Origin: a virus
Strand: one strand, 5' to 3'
IMG/VR virus record: IMGVR_UViG_3300027782_000159
Coordinates: 1 to 40,069 of that record
Length of the DNA stretch: 40,069 bases
The notes beneath the pieces were generated by a model that had not been told where the DNA came from, ran no database searches, and worked only from the letters and a program-made list of their open reading frames with translations. The position numbers and the translations under genes were made by a program. Shown in pieces: positions 8,303-16,372 of the stretch (the first letter of the stretch is position 1; every line of letters starts with the position of its first letter).

Positions 8303-9133
8303 ATGAAGATAGTATACATACTTAACGAGTTCGAGTTCTACCTGTCTCTGGCGGTGTGCAGCATGACCACGCTCAGGAGGTACAACCCCGACATCCCGGT
8401 CGAGGTGTTCTACGTCTGCGACAGGGGCGAGAACAACAGGAACCTCGGTCGACTCCCTTCCGGCAACATACCGAATGTCACGAAGGACGAGTTCATGCTG
8501 TTCTGTTCCGAGAAAAACGTCACGGTGAGAATGGTGGAGGACCTGGACATGGGTTCCGAGTCGAGGTACGCGCCGGTCCAGAGGATGTGCCTCTCTTCCT
8601 TGGGCGACGAGAGGGTGATGCTGATGGACGCCGACACGTTCGTGTTCGGCGACGTGTCGCCCCTTTTCGGGCTTCTGGACGATTGCGATTTCGTAGCGGA
8701 CAAGAACAACTACGGGGAGAAGGCGACCATAACTCACAACGGCGTCTGCCTTCGCCCGTTCAACTCGGGGGTCACGCTTTGGGGCAATGGCATGCTCCGC
8801 GAATACGCCAAGGTCGTGTACGACTACTGCCTCGCGCTCAAGGAGAGGAGGCACTACCTCGGGGAGTGGCTCTACAAGGTGAGTCCGGACGCCATAGGTC
8901 GCGAGGAGCTCGCCTGCACGCTCTTCGTGGCGGACAGGAAACTGAGGTTCAGGTATTTCTCCCCGTCCGAGGTCCAGACCGGAATCCGCCAGGGAGACAC
9001 GCTGGTCTACCACACCCTCACCCAGAACTGGATGGAATCGTACTTCGGGCTGCGGGGTCACGTCTTCGGAGAGAGCCGAAACAAGCCGAACATCAAGCCC
9101 ATGCTGGTATCTCGGAAAAAGCGCTTTACTTGA
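8303..9133 (+). CDS. GT-A type glycosyltransferase
   Basis: 276 residues from ATG 8303 (MKIVYILNEFEFYLSL). A nucleotide-sugar-binding start is followed by MLMDADTFVFGDV (about 107-119), a D-x-D metal/UDP-sugar motif of GT8-like or similar retaining transferases, then ITHNGVCLRPFNSGVTLWGN, where an N-S-G acceptor-site segment is typical of these folds. It sits between the sigma-like protein and the helicase, far from the other sugar genes. Substrate is unknown; candidates are virion proteins, host surface glycans or modified DNA. Confidence 0.75.
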   Translation: MKIVYILNEFEFYLSLAVCSMTTLRRYNPDIPVEVFYVCDRGENNRNLGRLPSGNIPNVTKDEFMLFCSEKNVTVRMVEDLDMGSESRYAPVQRMCLSSLGDERVMLMDADTFVFGDVSPLFGLLDDCDFVADKNNYGEKATITHNGVCLRPFNSGVTLWGNGMLREYAKVVYDYCLALKERRHYLGEWLYKVSPDAIGREELACTLFVADRKLRFRYFSPSEVQTGIRQGDTLVYHTLTQNWMESYFGLRGHVFGESRNKPNIKPMLVSRKKRFT

Positions 9134-9171
9134 GACGGCATTTCTGATATTTTTTCCACACGGAGAAAAAC

Positions 9172-10689
9172 ATGAGACCATTGACGCCCGAAGAGCAGCA
9201 GAAACTCGATTCGTTCACGGATCCGGACACGGTCAAATCAAGGTTCGCCTGGGACGACACGTTCCAGAGGAAGCTCCTGAGCATGCTGATGTGCGACGAC
9301 TTCATGCTGATACAGAGCATAGACAAGCTCCAGCCGAACTACTTCAGCAACGAAGTCCACGTCATGGTCTGCAAGACTCTTTTCGCCCTCTTCCAGAAGA
9401 ACAAGGGCGTCCCCAAGAAATGGGTGATGAGCCAGGAGATAACGGACCAGCTCAAGGACAAGGACAAGTCGGTCCAGCTATACCATCTGGCCGAGCTCGA
9501 CGCCCTGTACGACTATTACACTCCCGGGGTCGACACCAGGGAGTATCTTCTCGACAAGGTGACCTATTTCGCGAAGGTGCAGGCTATAAAGGTGGCTTTC
9601 CATGGTTGTCTCGAGAAGATGTCCGAGGCTCCGGAGGACGAGGCTACCTGGACCTACATATACGACAAGATGCGTTCCGCGATGACCGTGGACAGGAGTT
9701 ACGAGCCGGGTCTCGAGTACTTCCTTAACATCGAGGAGATGTTCCGGAGGATGGAGAACCAGTTCGAGGGCAAGGAGAGGTACACCTCCGGATTCGAGTC
9801 CATAGACAACGCGTTGACGGGAAACGGGATCTTCAACGGGCAGATAGGTTCGTGGATAGGTCTCCCGGGCACCGGCAAGAGCCTGGCTCTGGTCAAGGCA
9901 GCCGTAGCCAATGTCCTGCTGGGGCACAAGGTCCTCTACCTCACGATGGAGATGGACGAGCTCGGCATCACGCAGAGGTTCACCTCCCAGTTCGCCAAGA
10001 TAGACATAAACCTGCTCCTCGAGCAGAGGGAGGAGATCAAGAGGACCATAGCCGAGTTCGGCAAGGACAAGGAGGACAAGAACCTCCTCATAGTCAAGCA
10101 GTTCCCCGGAGGCACGGTAGACGTCAACGGCATCAGGGCTTTCTGTTCGCAGCTGGAGATAAGGGGATGGAAGCCCGGTCTCATCGTGATCGACTATGTC
10201 GGCGAGATGAGGGACGACCCGAACGTCAAGAAATACGAGAGCGCGTACAGGATATTGAGAGACTTGCGCGGATTCGGGGTGGAGAAGCAGCATTGCACGC
10301 TGACATGCGTCCAGCCGAACCAGACGGCAGCCAAGCTCGAGATCAGCCAGTACATAGACGAGAGCAACATCGGCACGTCTTTCGACCAATTCAAGCCCCT
10401 TGATGCGTTCTGGAGCATCAACCAGCAGACCATAGAGAAGGACGCGGAGGTCGGTCGCGGTTTCGTGATCAAGCACAGGAACGGGAGATCGAGATTCCCT
10501 TTCAAGATGGGTTTCGATTTCTCTATGGGAACTCTCGACATATTCGAGATATCAAAGGAACGCTACAAGGAAAGGCTCATGAACGTCCAGCAGAAGCGTT
10601 CGGAGGAGATTGAGTTCGACACGTACTCTGTTGACAAGAGGAAGAACAAGAAACCAAGGAACGGCGTCATAGACGCAGATGAGGAATAA
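9172..10689 (+). CDS. Replicative DNA helicase, DnaB/T4 gp41-like
   Basis: 505 residues. The N-terminal helical domain (about 25-165) is followed by a RecA-type core: Walker A GLPGTGKS (230-237), LYLTMEMDELG (motif 1a region), and Walker B LIVIDYVGEM (D341). Length and layout match hexameric replicative helicases that unwind ahead of the fork on the lagging strand. GGAG precedes the ATG by 8 nt. The next gene starts 1 bp after its stop. No recognisable primase gene is adjacent. Confidence 0.88.
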   Translation: MRPLTPEEQQKLDSFTDPDTVKSRFAWDDTFQRKLLSMLMCDDFMLIQSIDKLQPNYFSNEVHVMVCKTLFALFQKNKGVPKKWVMSQEITDQLKDKDKSVQLYHLAELDALYDYYTPGVDTREYLLDKVTYFAKVQAIKVAFHGCLEKMSEAPEDEATWTYIYDKMRSAMTVDRSYEPGLEYFLNIEEMFRRMENQFEGKERYTSGFESIDNALTGNGIFNGQIGSWIGLPGTGKSLALVKAAVANVLLGHKVLYLTMEMDELGITQRFTSQFAKIDINLLLEQREEIKRTIAEFGKDKEDKNLLIVKQFPGGTVDVNGIRAFCSQLEIRGWKPGLIVIDYVGEMRDDPNVKKYESAYRILRDLRGFGVEKQHCTLTCVQPNQTAAKLEISQYIDESNIGTSFDQFKPLDAFWSINQQTIEKDAEVGRGFVIKHRNGRSRFPFKMGFDFSMGTLDIFEISKERYKERLMNVQQKRSEEIEFDTYSVDKRKNKKPRNGVIDADEE

Positions 10690-10690
10690 C

Positions 10691-11176
10691 ATGTCAGAGG
10701 CTCCACTGGAAAAGGTTACGGTCACGGTCAACGGCAAGGATCTCGTGCTTGACCCCGAGAACATGAAGTTCAACGAGTTCACGCTCAGCGAGTACATGGA
10801 CAAGGAATACGCGTGGATAGATTATTTCGGCAAGCAGCTTGAGATCGCGACTAAGGAGTTGGCTCTCGCCGAACTGGCGTACGACACCAAGTTCAACGAG
10901 ATATTCATAGAGACCAAGGACGGCGGCGGCTCCGACACCTACGGCAAGGCTAAGTCCCAGTCGCATCCGGATTGCGTCGTCCTCCACCAGGCTGTCATAG
11001 AAAGGAAGTCGGTCGTCGGGTTCCTCAAGTCGCACCTCAAGGCTTGGGACAGGAACCACGACAACGCCCAGAACCGAGGACACACTCTCAGGAAGGAGCT
11101 CGACAAGCTCAACAAGGACATCTACCACAAGAAGGAAGATGGTCTATGTGAAGCGGAGGACTTTCTTGGAAAATAG
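10691..11176 (+). CDS. uvsY: UvsY-like recombination mediator (tentative)
   Basis: 161 residues; the ATG at 10691 follows the helicase stop by 1 bp with GAGGAA upstream. After a short N-terminal domain the protein is helical and charged: residues around 40-75 resemble the basic helix of T4 UvsY, and a Y-G-K-A-K...V-L segment followed by a long helix (KSVVGFLKSHLKAWDR) resembles the YEKSEMK...L region of UvsY. UvsY loads UvsX onto gp32-covered DNA. The presence of uvsX, gp32 and a gp41-like helicase in the same window supports this. Similarity is by eye and moderate. Confidence 0.5.
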   Translation: MSEAPLEKVTVTVNGKDLVLDPENMKFNEFTLSEYMDKEYAWIDYFGKQLEIATKELALAELAYDTKFNEIFIETKDGGGSDTYGKAKSQSHPDCVVLHQAVIERKSVVGFLKSHLKAWDRNHDNAQNRGHTLRKELDKLNKDIYHKKEDGLCEAEDFLGK

Positions 11177-11183
11177 GGGAACG

Positions 11184-11687
11184 ATGAATCAGGAAATAAG
11201 ATGGGTGACCGGCAGGGACATGTCGTCCATGACCGCGATCGAGTCGGCTTCCTTCTCGAAGCCATGGAAGAGGTCCGACTTCGACAAATGTCTCGGCGAC
11301 CCTACCAACAACAGGATAGGAAAGGTTTTCGAGGTCGATGGCGAGGTTGTCGGCTTCATAATATACGAACTACAGTTCGACAGGTTCTACATCATAAACA
11401 TGGCTGTCATGCCGAGCCACAGGAAGCGCGGCATAGCCAGGGAGATGATAGGTCACGTGACGGACAAGCTGGACAACGGCTACAAGCGCAGGAGGAAGGT
11501 GGAGACATACGTTTCCGACCATTTCCTTGACGCCCACATTTTCTTCAAGAGGGTCGGGTTCAGGGCTATAGGGGTCGAAAGGGATTTTTTCGGCAAGGAT
11601 TCCGGCGACGCCTACCTTTTCTGCTACCGCTCAGACAGTCTCGGTTTCGATTTTGACGATTCAGTTTTCGTCGGGGACTACGCATGA
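11184..11687 (+). CDS. GNAT-family N-acetyltransferase (RimI-like)
   Basis: 167 residues from ATG 11184 with AGGGGA upstream; a longer frame from 11139 overlaps the previous gene. GNAT features are clear: an alpha1 region with SASFSKPWKRSDF, central strands GFIIYELQFDRFYIINMAV, then the acetyl-CoA loop PSHRKRGIAREMIGHV (R/Q-x-x-G-I/A). The SFxxPW motif resembles RimI-type protein N-terminal acetyltransferases. The target may be a host or phage protein, or toxin-like small amine. It overlaps the dCMP deaminase start by 4 bp. Confidence 0.82.
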   Translation: MNQEIRWVTGRDMSSMTAIESASFSKPWKRSDFDKCLGDPTNNRIGKVFEVDGEVVGFIIYELQFDRFYIINMAVMPSHRKRGIAREMIGHVTDKLDNGYKRRRKVETYVSDHFLDAHIFFKRVGFRAIGVERDFFGKDSGDAYLFCYRSDSLGFDFDDSVFVGDYA

Positions 11688-12136
11688 ACGACAAGTGGGA
11701 CTTGAGGTTCATAGGTCTGGCGAAACATGTCTCGTCGTGGAGCAAGGACCAGTCCACAAGGGTCGGAGCCGTCATATTCGACCGCGACAACAGGGTCGTA
11801 TCCGTTGGCTACAACGGTTTCCCCAGAGGCGTCGGCGACGACCCTTCGAGGTATGCCGACCGCGAACTGAAGTACAAGATGGTGGTTCACGCGGAGATGA
11901 ATGCCATCATTTTCGCCGGCTGCGACCTCAAGGGCTGTTCCATGGCGACCTACCCGTTCATGTCCTGCTCCGCCTGCGCAGCGTCGATAATACAGTCCGG
12001 CATATCGCGGTGCGTCGCGCCGACGCTCACCGATGATCTGGCTGCAAGATGGCAATCAAGCTGCGATGTCGCGACGACGATGTTCAGGGAGTCCGGAGTC
12101 GAGCTCAAGCTTGTGGATCACGTTTCGATCCCGTGA
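11684..12136 (+). CDS. Deoxycytidylate (dCMP) deaminase
   Basis: 150 residues. Zinc deaminase motifs: HAEMNAI (His and catalytic Glu) and MSCSAC, the second Cys pair, with the usual leading Pro shifted. N-terminal STRVGAVIFD and GYNGFPRGV are typical of dCMP deaminases. The enzyme converts dCMP to dUMP, the substrate of ThyX encoded at 29002. T4 uses the same route for thymidylate supply. Its 3' end overlaps the convergent glf gene by 32 bp. Confidence 0.9.
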   Translation: MNDKWDLRFIGLAKHVSSWSKDQSTRVGAVIFDRDNRVVSVGYNGFPRGVGDDPSRYADRELKYKMVVHAEMNAIIFAGCDLKGCSMATYPFMSCSACAASIIQSGISRCVAPTLTDDLAARWQSSCDVATTMFRESGVELKLVDHVSIP

Positions 12137-13241
12137 AGTCCTTGAATTTCTGTATTGCCGAGGCTACGCTCTGGTCCATGTCGAGATATTTGTACTCCCC
12201 GAGACGACCGCCGAATATCACGTTGCTTGGCTTTATCGACTTGTACTTCTGGTACATTTCCGAATTAGCCTTGTCCCGTATCGGATAGAACGGGTCAGGG
12301 TTGTCCTTGTAGGAGACGGGGATATCGTAGGTCACCACGCTCTCCTTCTTTTGGCTCGCCGCGTCGTAGTGCTTGACTGATTCCCCATGCCTGTAGAAAT
12401 GCCGGTGTTCGATGCTCCGTATGTGCGGCACAGAGTCGTCTGCGTAGTTGACCACGGCGTTACCCTGGAAGTCTCCCTGATGGACTTCCTTGGCGAAGCG
12501 TAGCGTGTTGTATTCGAGCTTGCCGAATTCGAATCCGAAGAATTCGTCGACCGGTCCCGTGTACACGACATACTTGCACATGGACAACAGCCTGTCTCTT
12601 TCCTTGATGAAGTCGACCATGGTGTCCACGTCTATGCCATCCAGCATTTTCGTTATGAGGTTCGTATATCCGTTCTGCGGCACCCCTTGGTGCTTGGTCG
12701 TGAAGTAGTTCTCGTCGTACGTGAGCCTTATGGGAATCCTCTGTATGATCGAGGCTGGAAGTTCCCTTGGCTCGCGCATGTATTGCTTCTTCGTGTACCC
12801 GTAGAAGAATTTCCTGTAGATCTCCTCGCCGACCATGGATAGAGCCCATTCCTCGAAGTTCGAAGGCTTGTCTATCTTCACCCTCACCTCGTCGAGCTTC
12901 CCCGAGGCTTCGGAAGGCGTTTTCACGCCCCACATCTGGTGCAGCGTCATGAGGTTTATGGGGAAGGAGTACATCACGCCTCCGCTCAGAACCTTCGGTC
13001 TGTTGACGAACGGAGTGAACTTCTCGAATTGGTTGACGAAGTTCCACACCTCCTCGCTGTGCGTGTGGAATATGTGGGCGCCGTAGGACGAGACATAGTA
13101 GTCGTCGTGCTTCGTGTCATGGGCTGCGCCGGCTATGTGGTCCTTCTTTTCGACCACCAGGCACTTCATTCCGGAATCGGTCGCCTTCCTCGCAAACGAA
13201 GAACCGAAGAAGCCAGATCCTACAATCAGAAAATCGTACAT
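12105..13241 (-). CDS. glf: UDP-galactopyranose mutase
   Basis: 378 residues, the usual length. The N-terminal FAD-binding site is seen in FLIVGSGFFGSSFARKA, followed by EKKDHIAGAAHD and the family motif YGAHIFHTHSEEVWNFVNQF, which contains the active-site His loop. Further on come PINLMTLHQMWG and the NYADDSVPHIRSIEHRHF region near the C-terminus. The enzyme converts UDP-galactopyranose to UDP-galactofuranose, used in O-antigens and capsules. AAGGTG precedes the ATG. In phages it probably supports glycosylation of virion or host surface. Confidence 0.93.
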   Translation of the reverse strand: MYDFLIVGSGFFGSSFARKATDSGMKCLVVEKKDHIAGAAHDTKHDDYYVSSYGAHIFHTHSEEVWNFVNQFEKFTPFVNRPKVLSGGVMYSFPINLMTLHQMWGVKTPSEASGKLDEVRVKIDKPSNFEEWALSMVGEEIYRKFFYGYTKKQYMREPRELPASIIQRIPIRLTYDENYFTTKHQGVPQNGYTNLITKMLDGIDVDTMVDFIKERDRLLSMCKYVVYTGPVDEFFGFEFGKLEYNTLRFAKEVHQGDFQGNAVVNYADDSVPHIRSIEHRHFYRHGESVKHYDAASQKKESVVTYDIPVSYKDNPDPFYPIRDKANSEMYQKYKSIKPSNVIFGGRLGEYKYLDMDQSVASAIQKFKDFTGSKRDPQA

Positions 13242-13257
13242 ATTTCACCTTGGGTTG

Positions 13258-13268
13258 AGTCTTATAAT
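13258..13268. promoter_or_regulatory. TTATAA-core promoter between glf and the methyltransferase gene
   Basis: AGTCTTATAAT on the plus strand, one mismatch from the AGCCTTATAAT motif. TTATAA reads the same on both strands. For the minus strand it leaves room for the AAGGTG of glf; on the plus strand the ATG at 13274 would be almost leaderless. The glf direction is more likely. Confidence 0.4.
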
Positions 13269-13273
13269 ATTTT

Positions 13274-13900
13274 ATGGTGAGAGCCGAAGATATACAAAAA
13301 GAAATCAACGAAATTCTGCACAACAAGCTTTTGGGCGGCAAGGTGCTTTTGCAGGACTGCCGTTTCGTGGACGAGAACTCGAGGCTGAGTCCAGCCTATG
13401 GCGATCCCATGTACGCCCCGTTCTATTACCATCTCGGGAAGCTGGTCAAGCCGAGGAGCGTCATGTCAATGAGTTTCAACCTCGGATTCCTGGAGAAGTG
13501 CTTTTTCATGTCTTGCAAGGAAACGGACAAGTTCCTGGCTTTTAGGCAGGATGATTCGAAGCAGTATTACTCGACTAGGATGGGATTCTACAACGTGAGG
13601 AAGTCGTTCAAGAAGGATTTCCTGTTCTACCAGGGAGACATAAACGACGACAGGATGTCTGTCGGGCATTTGGGTTCAGATTGGGATCTGGTTTTTTTGA
13701 ACGAGGATTCGACCTACGACGAGATACTTCTCAAGATCGAACATTCTTGGAAGCTCATGGCGGAAGGGGCTATGTTGGTGGTTGAAAACGTCTGCGATAT
13801 AAAAAGGGTCAAAAAAGCTTTCGAGGCTTTCACGGACAGCGTGGATGGGAAGGCTGTGGTGTTTGAGACAAGGTACGGAACGGGAGTTTTGACGAAGTAA
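13274..13900 (+). CDS. Class I SAM-methyltransferase-like protein (Methyltransf_24 type)
   Basis: 208 residues. A degenerate motif I region, RSVMSMSFNLGFLEKCFF, is followed by an acidic loop and strand WDLVFLNEDSTYDEILLKIE, matching the LVFIDGDHSYE-type motif of small methyltransferases, then a helix and LMAEGAMLVVENV (the PGG/strand-5 motif). The glycine-rich SAM loop is poor, so activity is uncertain. Such genes often accompany glycan-synthesis clusters. The position between glf and unknown phage genes fits sugar or lipid modification, but the substrate is unknown. Confidence 0.6.
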   Translation: MVRAEDIQKEINEILHNKLLGGKVLLQDCRFVDENSRLSPAYGDPMYAPFYYHLGKLVKPRSVMSMSFNLGFLEKCFFMSCKETDKFLAFRQDDSKQYYSTRMGFYNVRKSFKKDFLFYQGDINDDRMSVGHLGSDWDLVFLNEDSTYDEILLKIEHSWKLMAEGAMLVVENVCDIKRVKKAFEAFTDSVDGKAVVFETRYGTGVLTK

Positions 13901-13931
13901 AACTATATTACATGGAACACCGGGGGTATTT

Positions 13932-14657
13932 GTGGGCTACGAAGTAATTTATTCATATCACGAGCGGATCGATGGTGTGTACAACAAGGATGAGACAAAG
14001 ACCCTCAAAAAGAAGGTCGGAGACCCATTCGAGGAGATCCACCTTGAGAAACTGGCTTCCACCATAATGGGTCAGTTGGCTAGGCGCGACATATTCGTCG
14101 TTGGCGTCGAGGTGTTCGAGCTTGCCAAGAAGAAGATCACTTTCCGAGAGACGGACAACGGCGTGGTCATAAAGAACAAGAAGTTCTCTTTCGACAAGAC
14201 GACTGGCGACTTCTGCGTGCAGGATGCGCCGGACCCATCGCAGGCTGGAAATCACGCGCCGACACAGCAGCAGACCAACCAGAAGTTCATGTATCCGCAC
14301 GAGCAGATGGCTATAAACAAACAATCCGAAGGTCCGACCCGCAGAGCCATAGACACTATGGTTTTCTCTCCCGAATTGCCCATGATTCATGAGGTGAAGA
14401 CCAAGGGTTTCAAGTTGACGGTGGACAAGAGATATCAAGTTTTCTCTCGAAAAAGTTCCATCACCGGGGAAATGCTCTCCATAGTGGACGACCAGGACAG
14501 GGAGATTCAGATATCCGACAAGTATTTCATTCCAGCCAATGTTTCGCTGATAGCCGACAAGGAATTGAACTTCTCGGAGAAGTCCAAGGACAGGGATGGC
14601 GGCAACCTTTTTTGGGGCAACGCCAGCAACGAAAACGTTCCAATTATTCGAAAGTAG
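13932..14657 (+). CDS. Unknown phage protein
   Basis: 241 residues from a GTG start at 13932 preceded by GGGGG. The N-terminal 100 residues look alpha/beta (MGYEVIYSYHERID, then a FVVGVEVFELAKKKITF strand-helix). A Gln/Asn-rich linker follows (AGNHAPTQQQTNQKF, about 104-118). The C-terminal third is beta-rich with FKLTVDKRYQVFSRK, possibly an SH3-like barrel. No known motif. The downstream basic coiled-coil gene follows by 9 bp, so both may act together near the gp32 gene. Confidence 0.75.
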   Translation: MGYEVIYSYHERIDGVYNKDETKTLKKKVGDPFEEIHLEKLASTIMGQLARRDIFVVGVEVFELAKKKITFRETDNGVVIKNKKFSFDKTTGDFCVQDAPDPSQAGNHAPTQQQTNQKFMYPHEQMAINKQSEGPTRRAIDTMVFSPELPMIHEVKTKGFKLTVDKRYQVFSRKSSITGEMLSIVDDQDREIQISDKYFIPANVSLIADKELNFSEKSKDRDGGNLFWGNASNENVPIIRK

Positions 14658-14666
14658 AGGTTCATC

Positions 14667-15089
14667 ATGAAAAGAGAAGACAAGATAGCAAAGAAACGCA
14701 AGGAAAGAGCGAAAAAATCGAGATCAAAGGTGCTCAAGATAAGGGGCGTGGTCCGCAAGGACAGGAAGGAGGAGTCGAGAAAGCAGAGACTGGAGAAGAT
14801 GCTTTCCCCGAAGCAGAAGCCGATAGTCAACGAAAAGAAAGAGGATGAGGAGACCAAGAACCAGAGGATCAGGGACCAGCTGGTCAAGAACCAGCAAATA
14901 CTCGCGGCTATAGAGGAAGAGATGAACAGGGAAAGATCGCTGAGGCAACATGTCAATGAGAGCCTGGAGTCCGACGGTCACGAAACCATGAAGGAAAAGT
15001 TTTCCGCGATGCACAAGTCCGCGGTGGAATCCCAGGAGAAGTTCAAGGACGGCGACCAGCAAGCCATGATCGGCAATGATCAGAAGTGA
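14667..15089 (+). CDS. Highly basic coiled-coil protein
   Basis: 140 residues. The first 60 are extremely rich in Lys and Arg (MKREDKIAKKRKERAKKSRS onward). The middle is a heptad-like, charged helix (residues 65-110, with QRIRDQLVKNQQILAAIEEE), and the end is polar. It may bind nucleic acid or be a head-scaffold-type protein; nothing diagnostic is present. The stop codon lies within the stem of the terminator that closes the transcript. Confidence 0.72.
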   Translation: MKREDKIAKKRKERAKKSRSKVLKIRGVVRKDRKEESRKQRLEKMLSPKQKPIVNEKKEDEETKNQRIRDQLVKNQQILAAIEEEMNRERSLRQHVNESLESDGHETMKEKFSAMHKSAVESQEKFKDGDQQAMIGNDQK

Positions 15090-15122
15090 TTTTCTTTTTT
15101 AAAAAAAAGTCACTTTCTTTTA
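15084..15122 (+). terminator. Intrinsic terminator before the gp32 gene
   Basis: AAGTGA (15084-15089) pairs with TCACTT (15110-15115), with a T-run/A-run inner stem (15090-15108), followed by TCTTTT. The stop codon of the preceding gene is inside the 5' arm. Confidence 0.65.
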
Positions 15123-15150
15123 TAAATTAATCTTGTGCGAAAAACTAAAT

Positions 15151-15161
15151 AGCCTTATAAC
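15151..15161 (+). promoter_or_regulatory. AGCCTTATAAC promoter candidate for gp32
   Basis: Identical to the motif in the HNH hairpin loop (2897-2907). It stands between the terminator of the previous gene and a hairpin that starts 10 bp downstream at 15171, so transcription would begin at or next to that hairpin. Confidence 0.5.
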
Positions 15162-15170
15162 GATGAAAAG

Positions 15171-15225
15171 GGATTGGGGGAATGTCTCCCAGTCCAAACT
15201 TTTGTGTAACTTTTGTGTAACTTTT
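15171..15225 (+). promoter_or_regulatory. Probable autoregulatory leader of gp32
   Basis: A stem GGATTGGG (15171-15178) with CCCAGTCC (15188-15195) is followed by an unstructured U-rich tandem repeat: AACTTTTGTGT at 15197-15207 and 15208-15218, then AACTTTT at 15219-15225, ending just before the GAGGTG ribosome site of the gene at 15244. In T4, gp32 represses its own translation by nucleating at a 5' pseudoknot and spreading over unstructured repeats toward the ribosome site. The layout here is the same, though no pseudoknot pairing was found. Confidence 0.5.
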
Positions 15226-15243
15226 AACCTACGAGGTGTAACG

Positions 15244-16284
15244 ATGTCACTTGACTTTGAAGAACTTGACGTAAACGAATTGAGATCAGAATCCAAGAGG
15301 GTAAACTCAGAATCCACCGGCGGTGGTGGCTACAGCGATGAGTACCTCGAGAAGTTTGTGAGGCTTCCTGAACGGGACGGATTCGTCCTGATGAGATTGC
15401 TGCCAAAGAGGAAAGGTCAGAAACTCTATTGCGCAACCAGAACCCACATGCTTACGAACCCAACCACCAGACAGAAGAAGAGCATCCATTGCCCAAAGGT
15501 GTTGACAAGCACCGACAAGGGCGACATGTGGAAGGGCGAATGCATAATATGCAAATACTACAGCGACCTCTGGCAGAAATCCGACTCCTGCTCCGGCAAG
15601 GAACAGGAAGACCTCCAGAACAAGGCTCGGGAACTCAAGCCCCTTGAACGGTACTACTACAACGTTATCGTTCGGTCTGAGAGCGACCCGAAAAACAAAT
15701 CCGTGGTCAACACCAATGTCGGACCGAAGATATACAGCTGCGGCAAGCAGGTTCATGCCCGCATACTGCGAGCCATACTAGGCGATGACGCCGCTGGAGA
15801 GAAGGCTCTTGGCGACGTAACCCACCCGACTACCGGCAGGGATTTCCGTCTCGTGAAGAAGGTGGTTAAGAGCGGCACCCGTGAGTATCCCAACTACGAC
15901 CATTCGAAGTTCGAGGATGTTTCGTCTGCCGGAACCACAGCGGAACTCGAGAAATGGCTGAGCAATCTCAACGATCTTCAGGGCTTGAGGAAGCTAAGAC
16001 CGGTCGAAGAGATGAAGCAAGAACTCCGTGTGCATGTCGGCATGGTGGTAGTGGGCGACAGATCTGCCGACAGCGAACTTGACGAGTTCAGGAACGCGGA
16101 CGCCAGCATGCTGAAGTCGGCTAGATCGAGCCAAGGGTCCAATTCCGGTTCGTCCGTCATATCTGGCGCGGACAACATCAACGAGGACGCTATCAAGCCA
16201 AAGCCATCCGCCAAGTCGGCTATCGAGGATGACTCGACATCGCTAGCGGACGAGGAGTTCATGAAGGATCTGGAAGGAATTTAG
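15244..16284 (+). CDS. gp32-like zinc single-stranded DNA-binding protein
   Basis: 346 residues from ATG 15244, fixed by GAGGTG; a longer frame from 15133 crosses the promoter. A short N-terminal region precedes an OB-type core. A zinc site is suggested by H68, C83, C100 and C103 (HCPK... CIIC), matching the His-Cys-Cys-x2-Cys order of T4 gp32. The C-terminus is Ser-rich then acidic (DDSTSLADEEFMKDLEGI), like the gp32 tail that contacts partner proteins. It coats ssDNA during replication and recombination. A strong terminator separates it from uvsX. Confidence 0.85.
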   Translation: MSLDFEELDVNELRSESKRVNSESTGGGGYSDEYLEKFVRLPERDGFVLMRLLPKRKGQKLYCATRTHMLTNPTTRQKKSIHCPKVLTSTDKGDMWKGECIICKYYSDLWQKSDSCSGKEQEDLQNKARELKPLERYYYNVIVRSESDPKNKSVVNTNVGPKIYSCGKQVHARILRAILGDDAAGEKALGDVTHPTTGRDFRLVKKVVKSGTREYPNYDHSKFEDVSSAGTTAELEKWLSNLNDLQGLRKLRPVEEMKQELRVHVGMVVVGDRSADSELDEFRNADASMLKSARSSQGSNSGSSVISGADNINEDAIKPKPSAKSAIEDDSTSLADEEFMKDLEGI

Positions 16285-16306
16285 TTCCCTCTGGCTTTTA
16301 AATTGA

Positions 16307-16343
16307 GGGCGCTGGCATTTTTTATGTCCGCGCCCATTTTTTT
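16307..16343 (+). terminator. Strong intrinsic terminator between gp32 and uvsX
   Basis: GGGCGC (16307-16312) pairs with GCGCCC (16330-16335), followed by A and seven T residues (16337-16343). This would let gp32 be made independently of uvsX. Confidence 0.85.
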
Positions 16344-16372
16344 CACATCTAAAAAACAAAAAGAGGTTTCAA

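Noticed and set aside
15118-15131. T4-type late promoter TATAAATTAA before gp32
   Set aside because: It resembles TATAAATA but lies in the T-rich tail of the terminator, and no other copy is found in the window.
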